Shown: in pieces, positions 15,974 through 25,422 of the stretch
Numbering within the stretch: the first letter of the stretch is position 1
Layout: the number at the start of each line of letters is the position of its first letter
Source of the DNA: Afipia sp. Root123D2
Lineage (GTDB): Bacteria > Pseudomonadota > Alphaproteobacteria > Rhizobiales > Xanthobacteraceae
Length of the DNA: 64,000 bases
Assembly (NCBI RefSeq): GCF_001425835.1
Contig: NZ_LMDP01000001.1
Coordinates: 1,421,838-1,485,837, forward strand
Reading direction: 5' to 3'
The notes under the pieces: generated by a model
Told to the model about the DNA's origin: nothing
The model's input: only the letters and a program-made list of their open reading frames with translations
Database searches by the model: none
Position numbers and translations under genes: made by a program

Positions 15974-17551
15974 ATGGCGAATGCAGCAGACAAGCGTCCA
16001 ACTTTTTATATCACGACCGCGATCGCTTATCCGAACGGCGCGCCGCACATCGGCCACGCCTATGAGGCAATCGCGACGGATGCGCTGGCGCGGTTTCAGC
16101 GGCTGGACGGCAAGGACGTCTTTTTTCTGACCGGGACCGACGAACATGGTCTGAAAATGATCCAGACCGCTCAAAAAGAAAACATGACGCCGCTCGATCT
16201 CGCGACGCGCAACGCTGCGCGCTTCAAGGAAATGGACGTGCGGCTGAACGTCTCCTTTGATCGCTTCATTCGCACGTCCGAGACTGTGCATCATGAATCG
16301 ACACAGGAGATCTGGCGCCGGATGGAAGCCAACGGCGACATCTATCTCGATAGTTATGCAGGCTGGTATTCCGTCCGCGACGAGGCTTATTACGCGGAAG
16401 AGGAGACCACTGTCGGTGAAGATAAAATTCGCCGCGGCCCGCAGGGCACGCCGGTCGAATGGGTCGAGGAAAAGAGCTACTTTTTCAAATTGTCAGCCTA
16501 CCAGGACAGGCTGCTGGCGCTGTACGAATCTCAACCGGATTTTATCGGTCCGGACTCCCGCAAGAACGAAGTCATCAGTTTCGTTAAAGGTGGCCTGAAG
16601 GATCTGTCGATCTCGCGCACCACGTTCGATTGGGGCGTGAAGGTGCCGAACGATCCCGAGCACGTGATGTACGTCTGGGTCGATGCTCTGACCAATTACA
16701 TCACGGGTGTCGGATTTCCTAACGAGAAGGACAGCAACTGGCGGTACTGGCCGGCGGATGTCCACATCATTGGCAAGGACATCATTCGCTTCCATGCGGT
16801 GTACTGGCCGGCCTTTCTGATGTCGGCAGGCATTCCGGTGCAGAAACGGGTTTATGCCCACGGGTTTCTGTTCAACCGCGGTGAGAAGATGTCGAAGTCG
16901 ATCGGCAATGTCGTCGATCCGTTCAATCTGAGCGATCAGTACGGCGTTGACCAGCTTCGCTATTTCTTTCTTCGCGAGGTGCCGTTTGGGCAGGATGGAA
17001 ACTACAATCACGACGCCATCGTCGCGCGCACCAACGCAGATCTTGCCAACGATCTCGGCAACCTCGCGCAGCGCTCCCTGTCGATGATTGCAAAGCAGTA
17101 TGAAGGGGTGCTGCCTGAGCCGGGCCCGCTTAGCGACAACGATAAGGCGATCCTGGCACAAGCCGACGGGATGCTGGAGCTTGCACGCACCGCCATGACG
17201 TCGCAGCAGATCCATCACGCGTTGAACGCGATTTGGGCGGTTGTCGCCGAGGCGAACCGGTACTTCGCCGGCGAGGCGCCGTGGGCGCTCGCCAAGACCG
17301 ATCCGCGGCGGCAGAAGACGGTCCTTTATGTCACGGCTGAAGTTATTCGCCAGATCGCCATTCTCGCTCAGCCGGCGATGCCGGCCGCGTGCGAGAAGTT
17401 GCTCGATCTTCTTGGCATTGCGGCCGATGCGCGCGACTTTGCATCTGTAGGTGGTGCGGTGCGCATCGAGCCGGGCAGTCAACTGCCGCAACCGGCACCG
17501 ATTTTCCCGCGCTACGTCGATCCTCCGGAAGCAACGGCGGTGAAAAGCTGA
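15974..17551 (+). CDS. metG: Methionyl-tRNA synthetase
   Basis: A 525-residue class I synthetase charging tRNA-Met. The HIGH motif is PHIGH (residues 23-27) and the KMSKS motif is GEKMSKSIG (near residue 305). The connective-peptide knuckle lacks cysteine pairs, so this is the zinc-free form. There is no C-terminal EMAP/tRNA-binding extension, consistent with the short length. The ATG at 15974 follows GAAAGG. Its TGA shares a base with the ATG of the downstream TatD-family gene. Confidence 0.96.
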   Translation: MANAADKRPTFYITTAIAYPNGAPHIGHAYEAIATDALARFQRLDGKDVFFLTGTDEHGLKMIQTAQKENMTPLDLATRNAARFKEMDVRLNVSFDRFIRTSETVHHESTQEIWRRMEANGDIYLDSYAGWYSVRDEAYYAEEETTVGEDKIRRGPQGTPVEWVEEKSYFFKLSAYQDRLLALYESQPDFIGPDSRKNEVISFVKGGLKDLSISRTTFDWGVKVPNDPEHVMYVWVDALTNYITGVGFPNEKDSNWRYWPADVHIIGKDIIRFHAVYWPAFLMSAGIPVQKRVYAHGFLFNRGEKMSKSIGNVVDPFNLSDQYGVDQLRYFFLREVPFGQDGNYNHDAIVARTNADLANDLGNLAQRSLSMIAKQYEGVLPEPGPLSDNDKAILAQADGMLELARTAMTSQQIHHALNAIWAVVAEANRYFAGEAPWALAKTDPRRQKTVLYVTAEVIRQIAILAQPAMPAACEKLLDLLGIAADARDFASVGGAVRIEPGSQLPQPAPIFPRYVDPPEATAVKS

Positions 17552-18345
17552 TGCTCGTCGATAGTCACTGTCATCTCGATTTCCCCGATTTTGCCGATGA
17601 TCTCGACGGTATCGTCGCGCGCGCGGAGGCGGCCGGAATCGGACGTATTGTGACGATCTCGACGCGGGTGCGGCGGATCGATGCATTGCTTGCGATTACG
17701 CAGCGTTTCCCGAACGTCTATTGTTCGGTTGGCACCCATCCGCATCAGGCGGATGAGGAGGACGGCATTTCCGCCGATGAGTTGATCGCGTTGACGCAGC
17801 GCCCGAAAGTGGTTGCGCTCGGCGAGGCGGGATTGGACAATTTCTACAAGAACGGGTCCCCGGAAGCGCAGGAGCGTGGTTTTCGCGCGCATATCGCCGC
17901 GGCCCGCGCCACCGGTTTGCCGCTGGTCATCCACACCCGTGAGGCGGACGATGCTTGCGGCCGTATTCTCGATGAGGAGATGGACAAAGGGCCGTTCCGC
18001 GCGGTGCTGCATTGCTACACCGGCGGGCGCGAGCTTGCGATGAAGGCGGTAGACCTCGGCCTGTCGATCTCCTTCACCGGAATTCTGACATTCAAGAATT
18101 CGCAGGCGATCCGCGATATTGCTGCCGAATTGCCGGCGGATCGGATCATGGTTGAAACCGATGCGCCTTATCTTGCACCCGGCAAGCATCGCGGAAAACG
18201 AAACGAGCCGTCCTTCGTGATAGAAACGGCGCGGGTGCTGGCGGAGACGCGCGGCGTCACGCTCGATGAAATCGCAGCCCAGACCACCGAGAATTTCTTC
18301 CGTCTGTTCGACAAGGTGCCGCGCCCGGACGCGAAAGCGGCATGA
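17551..18345 (+). CDS. TatD-family metal-dependent hydrolase (DNase)
   Basis: A 264-residue TIM-barrel hydrolase. The first metal site is HCHLD (residues 6-10). Others are in VVALGEAGLDNFY (Glu), LVIHTREAD (His), VLHCYTGG (His) and MVETDAPYLAP (Asp). Family members are 3'-5' DNases or related YcfH/YabD-type hydrolases. The start ATG overlaps the metG stop by one base. The end overlaps the next MBL gene (ATGA). The metG-tatD-MBL order is frequent in alphaproteobacteria. Confidence 0.92.
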   Translation: MLVDSHCHLDFPDFADDLDGIVARAEAAGIGRIVTISTRVRRIDALLAITQRFPNVYCSVGTHPHQADEEDGISADELIALTQRPKVVALGEAGLDNFYKNGSPEAQERGFRAHIAAARATGLPLVIHTREADDACGRILDEEMDKGPFRAVLHCYTGGRELAMKAVDLGLSISFTGILTFKNSQAIRDIAAELPADRIMVETDAPYLAPGKHRGKRNEPSFVIETARVLAETRGVTLDEIAAQTTENFFRLFDKVPRPDAKAA

Positions 18346-19142
18346 CGGTTACGCTGACAGTTCTCGGCTGCGGATCGTCCGCCGGTGTGCCTCGCCCCGC
18401 ATTGGGGTGGGGCGCTTGCGATCCGAATAATCCGAAGAACCGCCGCCGTCGCTGCTCCCTGCTGGCTGAGCGGGAACGGCCGGGTGGGTTGACGCGCGTT
18501 GTGATAGACACCTCGCCTGACCTGCGCGAGCAACTCATCGACGCCAATGTCGATCATCTCGATGCGGTGTTCCTCACGCACGAGCATGCCGACCAGACGC
18601 ACGGCATCGACGATCTGCGCTCTGTGGTGCTGCATCAGCGTCGGCGGATTCCAGTCTATCTCAACGAGTCGACCGCCGAGGACGTTATCCTGCGGTTCTC
18701 ATATTGCTTTGAAACGCCACCCGGCAGCGACTATCCGCCGATCCTCGACCGCCAGCCGATCGAGGCCGGCGAGACGGAGACGATCGCGGGTAAGGGAGGG
18801 GAACTGACGTTCACGGCGTTCCTGCTTCAGCACGGCAACATTCCGGCGCTAGGCTACCGCATTGGAGATGCCGCCTACACGCCTGATGTCAATGACATCC
18901 CCGAAGAGAGCTGGCCTGCGCTTGAAAATCTCGATCTTTGGATCGTCGATGCGTTGCGTTACGCCCAGCATCCTAGCCATTTCAGCTTGAGCGATGCGTT
19001 GTCGTGGATTGAAAAATTCAAACCGCGCCGCGCCGTTCTGACAAACCTGCACTCCGATCTGGACTATGAGGTTCTGCGCAAAAGCCTGCCGCCGAACATC
19101 ATCCCGGCCTATGACGGAATCCGGCTGACTGTCGACGTCTAG
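18342..19142 (+). CDS. PhnP-like MBL-fold metallo-hydrolase
   Basis: A 266-residue MBL-fold protein. It has the N-terminal LGCGSSAGVPRPALGWGACDP signature (shown in part here), and cysteines in RRRRCSLL. The zinc motif is THEHADQTHG near residue 79, where the third histidine of HxHxDH is Gln, a variation I recall in this family. LLQHG, ALGYRIGD and LTNLHSDLDYE supply further ligands. PhnP relatives are cyclic phosphodiesterases, but the true substrate is unknown. It is coupled to tatD by a 4-bp overlap, and ends convergent with the acyl-CoA synthetase gene, 39 bp apart. Confidence 0.85.
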   Translation: MTVTLTVLGCGSSAGVPRPALGWGACDPNNPKNRRRRCSLLAERERPGGLTRVVIDTSPDLREQLIDANVDHLDAVFLTHEHADQTHGIDDLRSVVLHQRRRIPVYLNESTAEDVILRFSYCFETPPGSDYPPILDRQPIEAGETETIAGKGGELTFTAFLLQHGNIPALGYRIGDAAYTPDVNDIPEESWPALENLDLWIVDALRYAQHPSHFSLSDALSWIEKFKPRRAVLTNLHSDLDYEVLRKSLPPNIIPAYDGIRLTVDV

Positions 19143-19181
19143 CAAATAATCCGGCGCTACGCTGAAGAGTAGAATCCCGGG

Positions 19182-20831
19182 CTATGCCGAGATTGCCTTC
19201 GCCGAACTGACCTGATTGCGGAGCATGAACTTCTGAATTTTGCCAGTCGAGGTTTTCGGGATCACGCCAAACACCACGGCTTTGGGCGTCTTGAAGCTCG
19301 ACAATTGGGTTTTGCAGTAAGCAATGATCTCTGCCTCGTTTGCGCTCGCACCCTGTTTCAGTTCGACGAACGCGCAAGGCACTTCGCCCCACTTCGGGTC
19401 TGGTTTGGCGACGACCGCCGCGAACAGCACAGCAGGATGCTTGTACAGCACGTCCTCGACCTCGACCGACGAAATGTTCTCACCGCCTGAGATGATAATG
19501 TCCTTGGAGCGATCCTTGATGATGACGTAGCCGTCCTGGTCGAGGACACCGAGATCGCCGGTGTGGAACCAGCCGCCGGCGAACGCTTCCTTGGTCGCCG
19601 TCTCGTTCTTCAGGTAACCTTTCATGACGACGTTGCCACGGAACATCACCTCGCCAATGGTCTCGCCGTCGCGCGGGACGGGTTGCATGGTGTCCGGATC
19701 GAGCACCGTGATCGCTTCCTGCATGTGATAGGCGACGCCCTGGCGGCGCATGAGTTGGGCGCGTTCGTCGGCGGGAAGGGCATCCCAGCCCGGTTGCTCG
19801 GCGCAGACAGAGGCAGGTCCGTAGACTTCGGTCAGGCCGTAAACATGGGTGAGCCTGATGCCGATCTTTTCCGCACCGGCCAGCACGGCAACCGGAGGAG
19901 CCGCACCGGCGATCAACCCGACAACCGGCCGTCTATCGGTGCCAGAGGGCGCGCCGGGTGCATTGATGAGCGTGTTGTAGACGATCGGTGCGCCGCACAT
20001 GTGGGTGACGCCGTGCTCGACAATCAGTGCAAAAATCTTGGCCGGATCGACCTTGCGCAGGCAGACGTTGATCCCGGCCGAGGCTGCGATAGTCCAGGGG
20101 AAGCACCAGCCGTTGCAATGGAACATCGGCAACGTCCACAGATAGACCGGATGCGAGCCGAGATTGCCGTCAAGGATGTTGCTTACGGCGTTGAGGTACG
20201 CGCCGCGATGATGGGTGACGACGCCCTTCGGGTTGCCCGTGGTGCCGGACGTATAGCTCAGCGCAATGGCATCCCATTCGTCGTCCGGATGGGTCCATGC
20301 GAAATTCGGATCGCCCGCTGCGACCGCGGTCTCATACTCGATTTCGCCGATCCGCGAGCCTCCGGCGAAAGCCGCGTCGTCAACGTCGATGACCAACGGC
20401 TTGCGCTGTTTCATCAGGTTCAACGCTTCGGAGATCACGGCGGAAAATTCCGGATCCACCAGAAGGATCTTGGCGCCGCCATGGTCGAGCATGAATGCGA
20501 TGGATGCGGCGTCGAGCCGGATGTTCAAGGCATTGAGCACGGCGCCGGTCATCGGCACGGCAAAATGCAGTTCGTTCATCGCCGGGATGTTGGGCAGCAT
20601 GGCCGCCACCGTATCGCCACGACCGATGCCGTTGCGGACGAGGAATGACGCGAAGCGTTTGCAGCGCTCATACGTCTGCGCCCAGGTGAAGGTTCGGCCT
20701 TCATAGACCGTGCTTGTCATGCCCGGATAGACGCTTGCGCTTCGCTCGAGAAAGCTCAGCGGGGTGAGGGGGACGAAATTGGCAGGCGTCTTGTCGAGCC
20801 CGATACTGTACTGGCCTTGCCCGGTGCTCAT
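19182..20831 (-). CDS. Acyl-CoA synthetase (AMP-forming)
   Basis: A 549-residue ANL-superfamily enzyme. The phosphate-binding motif is YTSGTTGNPKG (near residue 190). The adenylation core includes YGLTEVYGP, and the C-terminal hinge and lysine region includes GDLGVLDQDGYVIIKDRSKDI (shown in part), GGENISSVEVED and PKTSTGKIQK. It resembles medium/long-chain or aromatic acyl-CoA ligases; the acid substrate cannot be read from sequence. GGAGGGTGTC precedes the ATG. It is the last gene of a TRAP-transporter operon, 10 bp behind dctQM, suggesting it activates the imported carboxylate. Confidence 0.9.
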   Translation of the reverse strand: MSTGQGQYSIGLDKTPANFVPLTPLSFLERSASVYPGMTSTVYEGRTFTWAQTYERCKRFASFLVRNGIGRGDTVAAMLPNIPAMNELHFAVPMTGAVLNALNIRLDAASIAFMLDHGGAKILLVDPEFSAVISEALNLMKQRKPLVIDVDDAAFAGGSRIGEIEYETAVAAGDPNFAWTHPDDEWDAIALSYTSGTTGNPKGVVTHHRGAYLNAVSNILDGNLGSHPVYLWTLPMFHCNGWCFPWTIAASAGINVCLRKVDPAKIFALIVEHGVTHMCGAPIVYNTLINAPGAPSGTDRRPVVGLIAGAAPPVAVLAGAEKIGIRLTHVYGLTEVYGPASVCAEQPGWDALPADERAQLMRRQGVAYHMQEAITVLDPDTMQPVPRDGETIGEVMFRGNVVMKGYLKNETATKEAFAGGWFHTGDLGVLDQDGYVIIKDRSKDIIISGGENISSVEVEDVLYKHPAVLFAAVVAKPDPKWGEVPCAFVELKQGASANEAEIIAYCKTQLSSFKTPKAVVFGVIPKTSTGKIQKFMLRNQVSSAKAISA

Positions 20832-20841
20832 GACACCCTCC

Positions 20842-22737
20842 TTAAAGGAAACCGATAGAAATCCATGGGACAGCCGCCACGATAATCAGGCCGATCAGCA
20901 GGGCGAGAAGATAACCCCAGATCGGCTTCATGCCGTCCGCGGGGTCCACCCGTCCGATCGCACAGGCAGCATAATAGCCGACACCGAACGGCGGGGCGAA
21001 CAGTCCAATGCCCATCGCCAGAATAACGATCATAGCATAGTGGACTTCATGGACGCCGACAGCCTTGGCGATCGGAAACAGCAGCGGCCCAAACAGCACG
21101 ATAGCCGGAATACCCTCCAGCACGCTGCCCAGGATCATGAAGGCGATGATTGAAACCGCGATAAAACTGGCGCCTCCGCCCGGCAATCCGGTCATGGCGG
21201 CGGCCAGCGAGCGGGAAAAGCCCGACTGGGTCAGTCCCCATGCCATTCCTGTGGCAGTGCCGATGATCAGGAGAATGGCCCCGGACAACGACGCGGTATC
21301 GAGCAGCATCGGCATCAGCCGGCGCCAGTCGAACTGCCGGTAAATCAAGAGGCCGGCGAAGATCGCGAATACGATGCCGATTGTCGAAACCTCGGTCGCC
21401 GTTGCGATGCCCTCAACCACGGCCGCGCGGATGACAAAAGGCAACGCCAGCGCCGGGAGTGCGATGATGAATGTCCGCAGGATCTGCTTTGGCGTCGCGC
21501 GCTCGACGTGGCTCAGATCCTCGTTGCGATAACGCCACCAGACCAGCGCTGAAAGCGTCACCGCCAACACTAATCCTGGCAGCAGGCCACCGGTGAACAG
21601 TGCTGCGATCGACACGCCGGTTACCGAGCCAATGGTGATAAGAACCAGACTTGGTGGAATGGTTTCAGTTTGTGCGCCGGTGGCCGAGAGCAGGGCGACG
21701 AGATCGCCCGGCTTCGCGCCGCGCTGCTTCATTTCGGGAAACAGTACGGGTGCGATCGCAGCCATGTCGGCAGCCTTCGAGCCGGAGATGCCGGAGACCA
21801 GATACATCGCGCCGACCAGAACGTAGTGCAGGCCGCCGCGCACATGGCCGAGCAGGCTGGCAAGGAAGGCGACCATCGCCCGCGCCATACCGGTCATTTC
21901 AATCAGAAGACCGAGAAACACGAACAGCGGGACCGCGAGCAAAATCAGATGGCTCATGCCCTCGTCCATGCGGCCGATCAGCACCATCGTCGGCGTATGG
22001 GTCGTCAACACCAGATAGCTGAAGATCGACAGGCCGAATGCAAAAGCAATCGGCACGCCGGCAAAAACGCAGAACGCGACAAGGCCGACGAAAAAGATCA
22101 CAAGGTTGATGTTGCCGAGCGGGCGCAGCAGCGGCTGTGCAAACCAAAAGGCCGCGGTAATCGCGCCGACGGTGAGCAGTGCAAGGACCACTGTTCGCTT
22201 GTCGGCGTCACGAAGCAGCCGCAGAACGGCGAAGACCGCCATCAGGCCAATGCCGACGGGAAGCGCGGCAGCGCGCCACGAGTTCGAAATTTGCAGTGCC
22301 GGCGTCGTGATGAAGCTCTCTTCATATGCATATTCCCACGACGGCCAGGCAACCATCAGGAGAAACGCCAGCGCTGCGGCGGTTGCGACAAGATCGAGAT
22401 AGGCGCGCATGGCGGGGCTGCACTTCGCTACCGCTGCGGTCATGCGCATGTGTTCGCTGCGCCTGAATGCGATGACCGAGCCGAGCATAGCAAGCCAAAG
22501 GAACAGGATCGAGGCGAGTTCATCGGACCAGATCAGTGGCGAATGAAACCCGTAGCGCGACACCACACCCGCAAACAGGATGACGATCTCGGCGATCACC
22601 AGCAAAGCGGCAGGGATTTCGACGAGACGGCCGAGGATCGAGTCAAGCGCCGCCACCACGCCGCTGCGACCGGGGACCATGATCGTCCCCGCGCCGCCCG
22701 GCGTTTCGACTGGCTGTGCTAGTCGTGGTTCGGCCAT
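20842..22737 (-). CDS. TRAP transporter fused small and large permease (DctQM)
   Basis: A 631-residue membrane protein. Residues ~30-200 contain the DctQ unit ([19 protein letters not shown] is typical) and residues ~210-631 the DctM unit with about 12 helices (VPLFVFLGLLIEMTGMA, SGSKAADMAAIAPVLFPEM, GLFAPPFGVGYY). Fused QM permeases occur in several TRAP families. The transporter imports carboxylates with an ion gradient, using the periplasmic binding protein encoded 9 bp upstream. It is followed 10 bp later by an acyl-CoA synthetase. Confidence 0.93.
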   Translation of the reverse strand: MAEPRLAQPVETPGGAGTIMVPGRSGVVAALDSILGRLVEIPAALLVIAEIVILFAGVVSRYGFHSPLIWSDELASILFLWLAMLGSVIAFRRSEHMRMTAAVAKCSPAMRAYLDLVATAAALAFLLMVAWPSWEYAYEESFITTPALQISNSWRAAALPVGIGLMAVFAVLRLLRDADKRTVVLALLTVGAITAAFWFAQPLLRPLGNINLVIFFVGLVAFCVFAGVPIAFAFGLSIFSYLVLTTHTPTMVLIGRMDEGMSHLILLAVPLFVFLGLLIEMTGMARAMVAFLASLLGHVRGGLHYVLVGAMYLVSGISGSKAADMAAIAPVLFPEMKQRGAKPGDLVALLSATGAQTETIPPSLVLITIGSVTGVSIAALFTGGLLPGLVLAVTLSALVWWRYRNEDLSHVERATPKQILRTFIIALPALALPFVIRAAVVEGIATATEVSTIGIVFAIFAGLLIYRQFDWRRLMPMLLDTASLSGAILLIIGTATGMAWGLTQSGFSRSLAAAMTGLPGGGASFIAVSIIAFMILGSVLEGIPAIVLFGPLLFPIAKAVGVHEVHYAMIVILAMGIGLFAPPFGVGYYAACAIGRVDPADGMKPIWGYLLALLIGLIIVAAVPWISIGFL

Positions 22738-22746
22738 CGCCGCTGA

Positions 22747-23766
22747 TTAGGCCAGCTTGCCGACGGATTTTTCCAGCAAAGCCCAGGCTTCGTCGCCGTA
22801 CTTGCCTTTCCACTCGGCATAGAAACCCGACTTGCGCAGTTTCTCGCGGAACGGGTCGACCTTGGGCTGATTGAAGACGAGGCCTTTTGCGGCCAGTTCC
22901 GTCTGCGTGGTCGCGTTCAATTTGGCGGTGTCTTCACGTTCCTTCACCGCAGCGGCGTTGATGTGCTTGGCGACAACGGTGCGGACATCCGCCGGCAGCC
23001 GCTCCCATGCCCGGCGGTTGGCGAGGAACCAGAATCCATCCCACATGTGGTTGGTCAGCGAGCAGTACTTCTGCACTTCATAGAGTTTCGCCGTCGAGAT
23101 CAGTGCCAGCGGATTTTCCTGGCCTTCGACGATCTTGGTCTGCAAGGCCGAATAGACCTCGTTGAAATTGATCGAAGCGGGTGCCGCCTCGAATGCCTTG
23201 AACATCGAGGTCCACAGCGGTGACACCGGCACGCGGATCTTGAAGCCCTTGAAATCCTCAGGTGTGTTGATGGCCTTGGTGGAGGAGGTCGTCTGGCGGA
23301 AACCGTTGTCCCAGATCTTGTCCATCACCACGAGGTTGGCCTTGTTGATCTCCTTGCGCACATGGGCGCCGAGATCGCCGTCCATGGCCTTCCAGACGGT
23401 ATCATAATCAGGGAAGGCGAAGCCGATGCCGTTGATCGATGCAGCCGGAACCAGCGTCGAAAGGATCAAGCCGGACAACGTGAAGAACTCAACGCCGCCT
23501 GACCGGATCTGGCTGAGGACGTCGGTATCTGAGCCGAGCTGGTTGTTCGGAAAGATTTGCAGATCAACGCGGCCGTTGGTCTCCTGCTTGATCGCGGCCG
23601 ACATTTCCTTGGCGCGCACATTCAACGGATGCGTATCGGGGAGATTGTTGGCGTATTTGTAGACGAATTCGGCCTGCTGGGCGCGCGCAACGAGTGGCGA
23701 TCCGACGCTTCCCATAACGGTTGCAGCAGCTGAAGCTTTCAGCAGGGTTCGACGCGAAAAGTTCAT
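22747..23766 (-). CDS. TRAP transporter solute-binding protein (DctP family)
   Basis: A 339-residue periplasmic protein with a twin-arginine-type signal (FSRRTLLKASAAATVMG) and cleavage near ARA-QQA. DctP features include YANNLPDTHPLNVRAKEM, FPNNQLGSDTDVLSQIRSGG, and the substrate-contacting region FKGFKIRVPVSPLW with the conserved Arg that pairs with a ligand carboxylate. GGGAGAAC precedes the ATG. It is the first gene of dctP-dctQM-acyl-CoA synthetase. Confidence 0.93.
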   Translation of the reverse strand: MNFSRRTLLKASAAATVMGSVGSPLVARAQQAEFVYKYANNLPDTHPLNVRAKEMSAAIKQETNGRVDLQIFPNNQLGSDTDVLSQIRSGGVEFFTLSGLILSTLVPAASINGIGFAFPDYDTVWKAMDGDLGAHVRKEINKANLVVMDKIWDNGFRQTTSSTKAINTPEDFKGFKIRVPVSPLWTSMFKAFEAAPASINFNEVYSALQTKIVEGQENPLALISTAKLYEVQKYCSLTNHMWDGFWFLANRRAWERLPADVRTVVAKHINAAAVKEREDTAKLNATTQTELAAKGLVFNQPKVDPFREKLRKSGFYAEWKGKYGDEAWALLEKSVGKLA

Positions 23767-24890
23767 GGAAGTTCTCCCAGAATATGCATGTTTTGTTCTT
23801 GCAGCCCATCATACGAAGCTCGCCATAGCAGGTCATCCATCTTCTTCGATTTGTCAAATCTTCCACGGACTTCGCAGCGACCGCTGCCTATAGGACTGCA
23901 TCGGTGGAAGCCAGGGATCAATTCGCGGGATGTTTTCTCTGAATTTGAAATAGCTCAGAGGGCCATTTGGATAGCTGGATGATCAGGAACCGAGACCATG
24001 GCAAGCCGTTGGGGCGACGAAATCCTGTCGTCGTGGCCCTTGCCGCTATGACACGCGTCTGCTGGAAAACGCTCTGTGGCGCTGTAACTTAAAATCTGCA
24101 GCTTGGTACCAAGCTGGCCGGTCCAGGTTGTTTCATGCGAGCCCGTGGCTGCGCGGTCAGGTCTGGCGGTATGTCATTCGGTCGACGGGCACTCAGGGCG
24201 CGCGGTGCCATCACGCGATCCCAATTGTCGGACGTGGCGCACGGTCGTCAGGTGAGTGTCCAAGCTCATCGTGTCTGACGAGTGCGCTGGATTTGGCGGG
24301 AGGGCCACTGGGATTTCTGTGTCGAGAATGGGCTTTGCTGCGGCTGGCTTTTGCTGCTGTTCTTGAGTCATTTTGGATATTTGTCTCAAAGCTATTGATT
24401 CTTTGTGGATAAATATATTCCATAATATACCTTATGCGAATCTGACTTCGCCATGGATCCCAATATTCAGACGCGGCGATCTCGGGATTGTCTGCCACTC
24501 CACTTGGCCCTGAGCGAGGTAGCAGCGCGGCCTACCGAGGCGCTGAAGCCGTTCCGGCTTGTTCTATTTCGGTCCAACCATCTGCTTCACGTCCACGTCG
24601 CGGGCGAGCGATCCTCCGGTTGGCTTGCGCCAGATTCAGGTCATCCAGAGTTATGGCACTGGGAACGGGTTGCAGCTCATGGAACGCAGTCTCCAGGCCC
24701 GGATGGATGCCGGTGTTGGCTGCAATGCTCACGTCATCCGGATCAACTCCAGACCGTCGTCCGACGACACGCAAATAGACGTTCGGCGCTGCGATGCAGA
24801 TCAAGGCATGGCGGATGGCCCAAGTACCGGTCCTGTTTTATAATCGAGCCATTGCAGGCTGGCTGCGTCGAATTTAATCGGATTGCTCAA
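23767..24890. other. 1.1-kb region without a convincing gene
   Basis: This covers the TRAP operon upstream region and a stretch with only short frames that overlap on both strands and resemble nothing I know. It contains the promoter area of dctP, an 18-bp perfect palindrome (24099-24116) and an AT-rich patch near 24400-24440. It could be decayed genes or insertion debris, but no transposase or terminal repeats are seen. Confidence 0.5.
24099..24116. promoter_or_regulatory. 18-bp perfect palindrome, candidate operator
   Basis: CAGCTTGGTACCAAGCTG is perfectly self-complementary over 18 bp with no spacer and no T-run, so it is more operator-like than terminator-like. It lies about 330 bp upstream of the dctP start. 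A LacI- or GntR-type regulator site for the TRAP operon is possible, but no regulator gene is adjacent. Confidence 0.4.
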
Positions 24891-25346
24891 ATGTCTCCGC
24901 AGAATTTCGAGCCGCGTCGCAGCAGATGTATCGGCCGGGTGGCTATGGGACTGGTCGCCCTGCTCGTCTCGGCCACCCTCGCCGCGGCCCAGACCAAGAC
25001 GGTGGAACGAACGGTCAGGGGGCCCACGGCGAAGGACATCCGCGTCGGCGTTTATCTGAACGTGCAGGCTGACTGCACCACGGGCGTGCTGCCGTCGATC
25101 CGGCTGGTCGCATCACCGGCGAACGGCACTGTTAACGTCAAACGCGGCAAGGTGACGGCAACGCATTACAAGCAGTGCATGGCGCTCGAGGTGCCGAGCT
25201 TTATCGCCTTTTATCGTTCCAAGGCGAATTTTGTCGGTACCGATACCCTCACCCTTGAGGTGAAATATCCGCAGGGCCGCACTGAACTCCAGCGGATCAC
25301 CGTCAAGGTGGGCGATGCCTCCGCCCCGTGGGGAAGAAATATCTAA
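24891..25346 (+). CDS. Exported hypothetical protein
   Basis: A 151-residue protein with a signal peptide (GRVAMGLVALLVSATLAAAQ, cleavage after AAA). The mature part looks beta-rich, with two cysteines (ADCTTGV and KQCMALE) probably disulfide-linked. Its shape is Ig/cadherin-like: SPANGTVNVKRGKV, then FVGTDTLTLEV, reminiscent of single Big or cadherin-like repeats. No family is assigned. The ATG at 24891 is used, because upstream in-frame translation is not protein-like. It is convergent with the giant adhesin; a hairpin terminator separates them. Confidence 0.65.
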   Translation: MSPQNFEPRRSRCIGRVAMGLVALLVSATLAAAQTKTVERTVRGPTAKDIRVGVYLNVQADCTTGVLPSIRLVASPANGTVNVKRGKVTATHYKQCMALEVPSFIAFYRSKANFVGTDTLTLEVKYPQGRTELQRITVKVGDASAPWGRNI

Positions 25347-25363
25347 GCTAAGAATCATCGACG

Positions 25364-25400
25364 AAAAAAAAGCCTGCCGGATGTTCAGTCGGCAGGCTTT
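25364..25400 (-). terminator. Terminator of the giant adhesin gene
   Basis: A perfect 11-bp stem (AAAGCCTGCCG / CGGCAGGCTTT) with a 10-base loop is followed, on the minus strand, by eight T. It serves the adhesin transcript 23 bp after its stop. On the plus strand the tail is weaker, but it may also end transcription of the exported-protein gene at 24891-25346. Confidence 0.85.
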
Positions 25401-25422
25401 CTCGTATTGAAATGGTCGCTCT

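Noticed and set aside
16493-17686. 397-codon minus-strand frame opposite metG
   Set aside because: Its translation is a basic, low-complexity shadow; metG on the plus strand has HIGH and KMSKS motifs.
24453-24890. N-terminal extension of the exported protein at 24891-25346
   Set aside because: The extension is rich in His, Cys, Arg and Trp and lacks protein-like composition, while the signal peptide begins just after ATG 24891.
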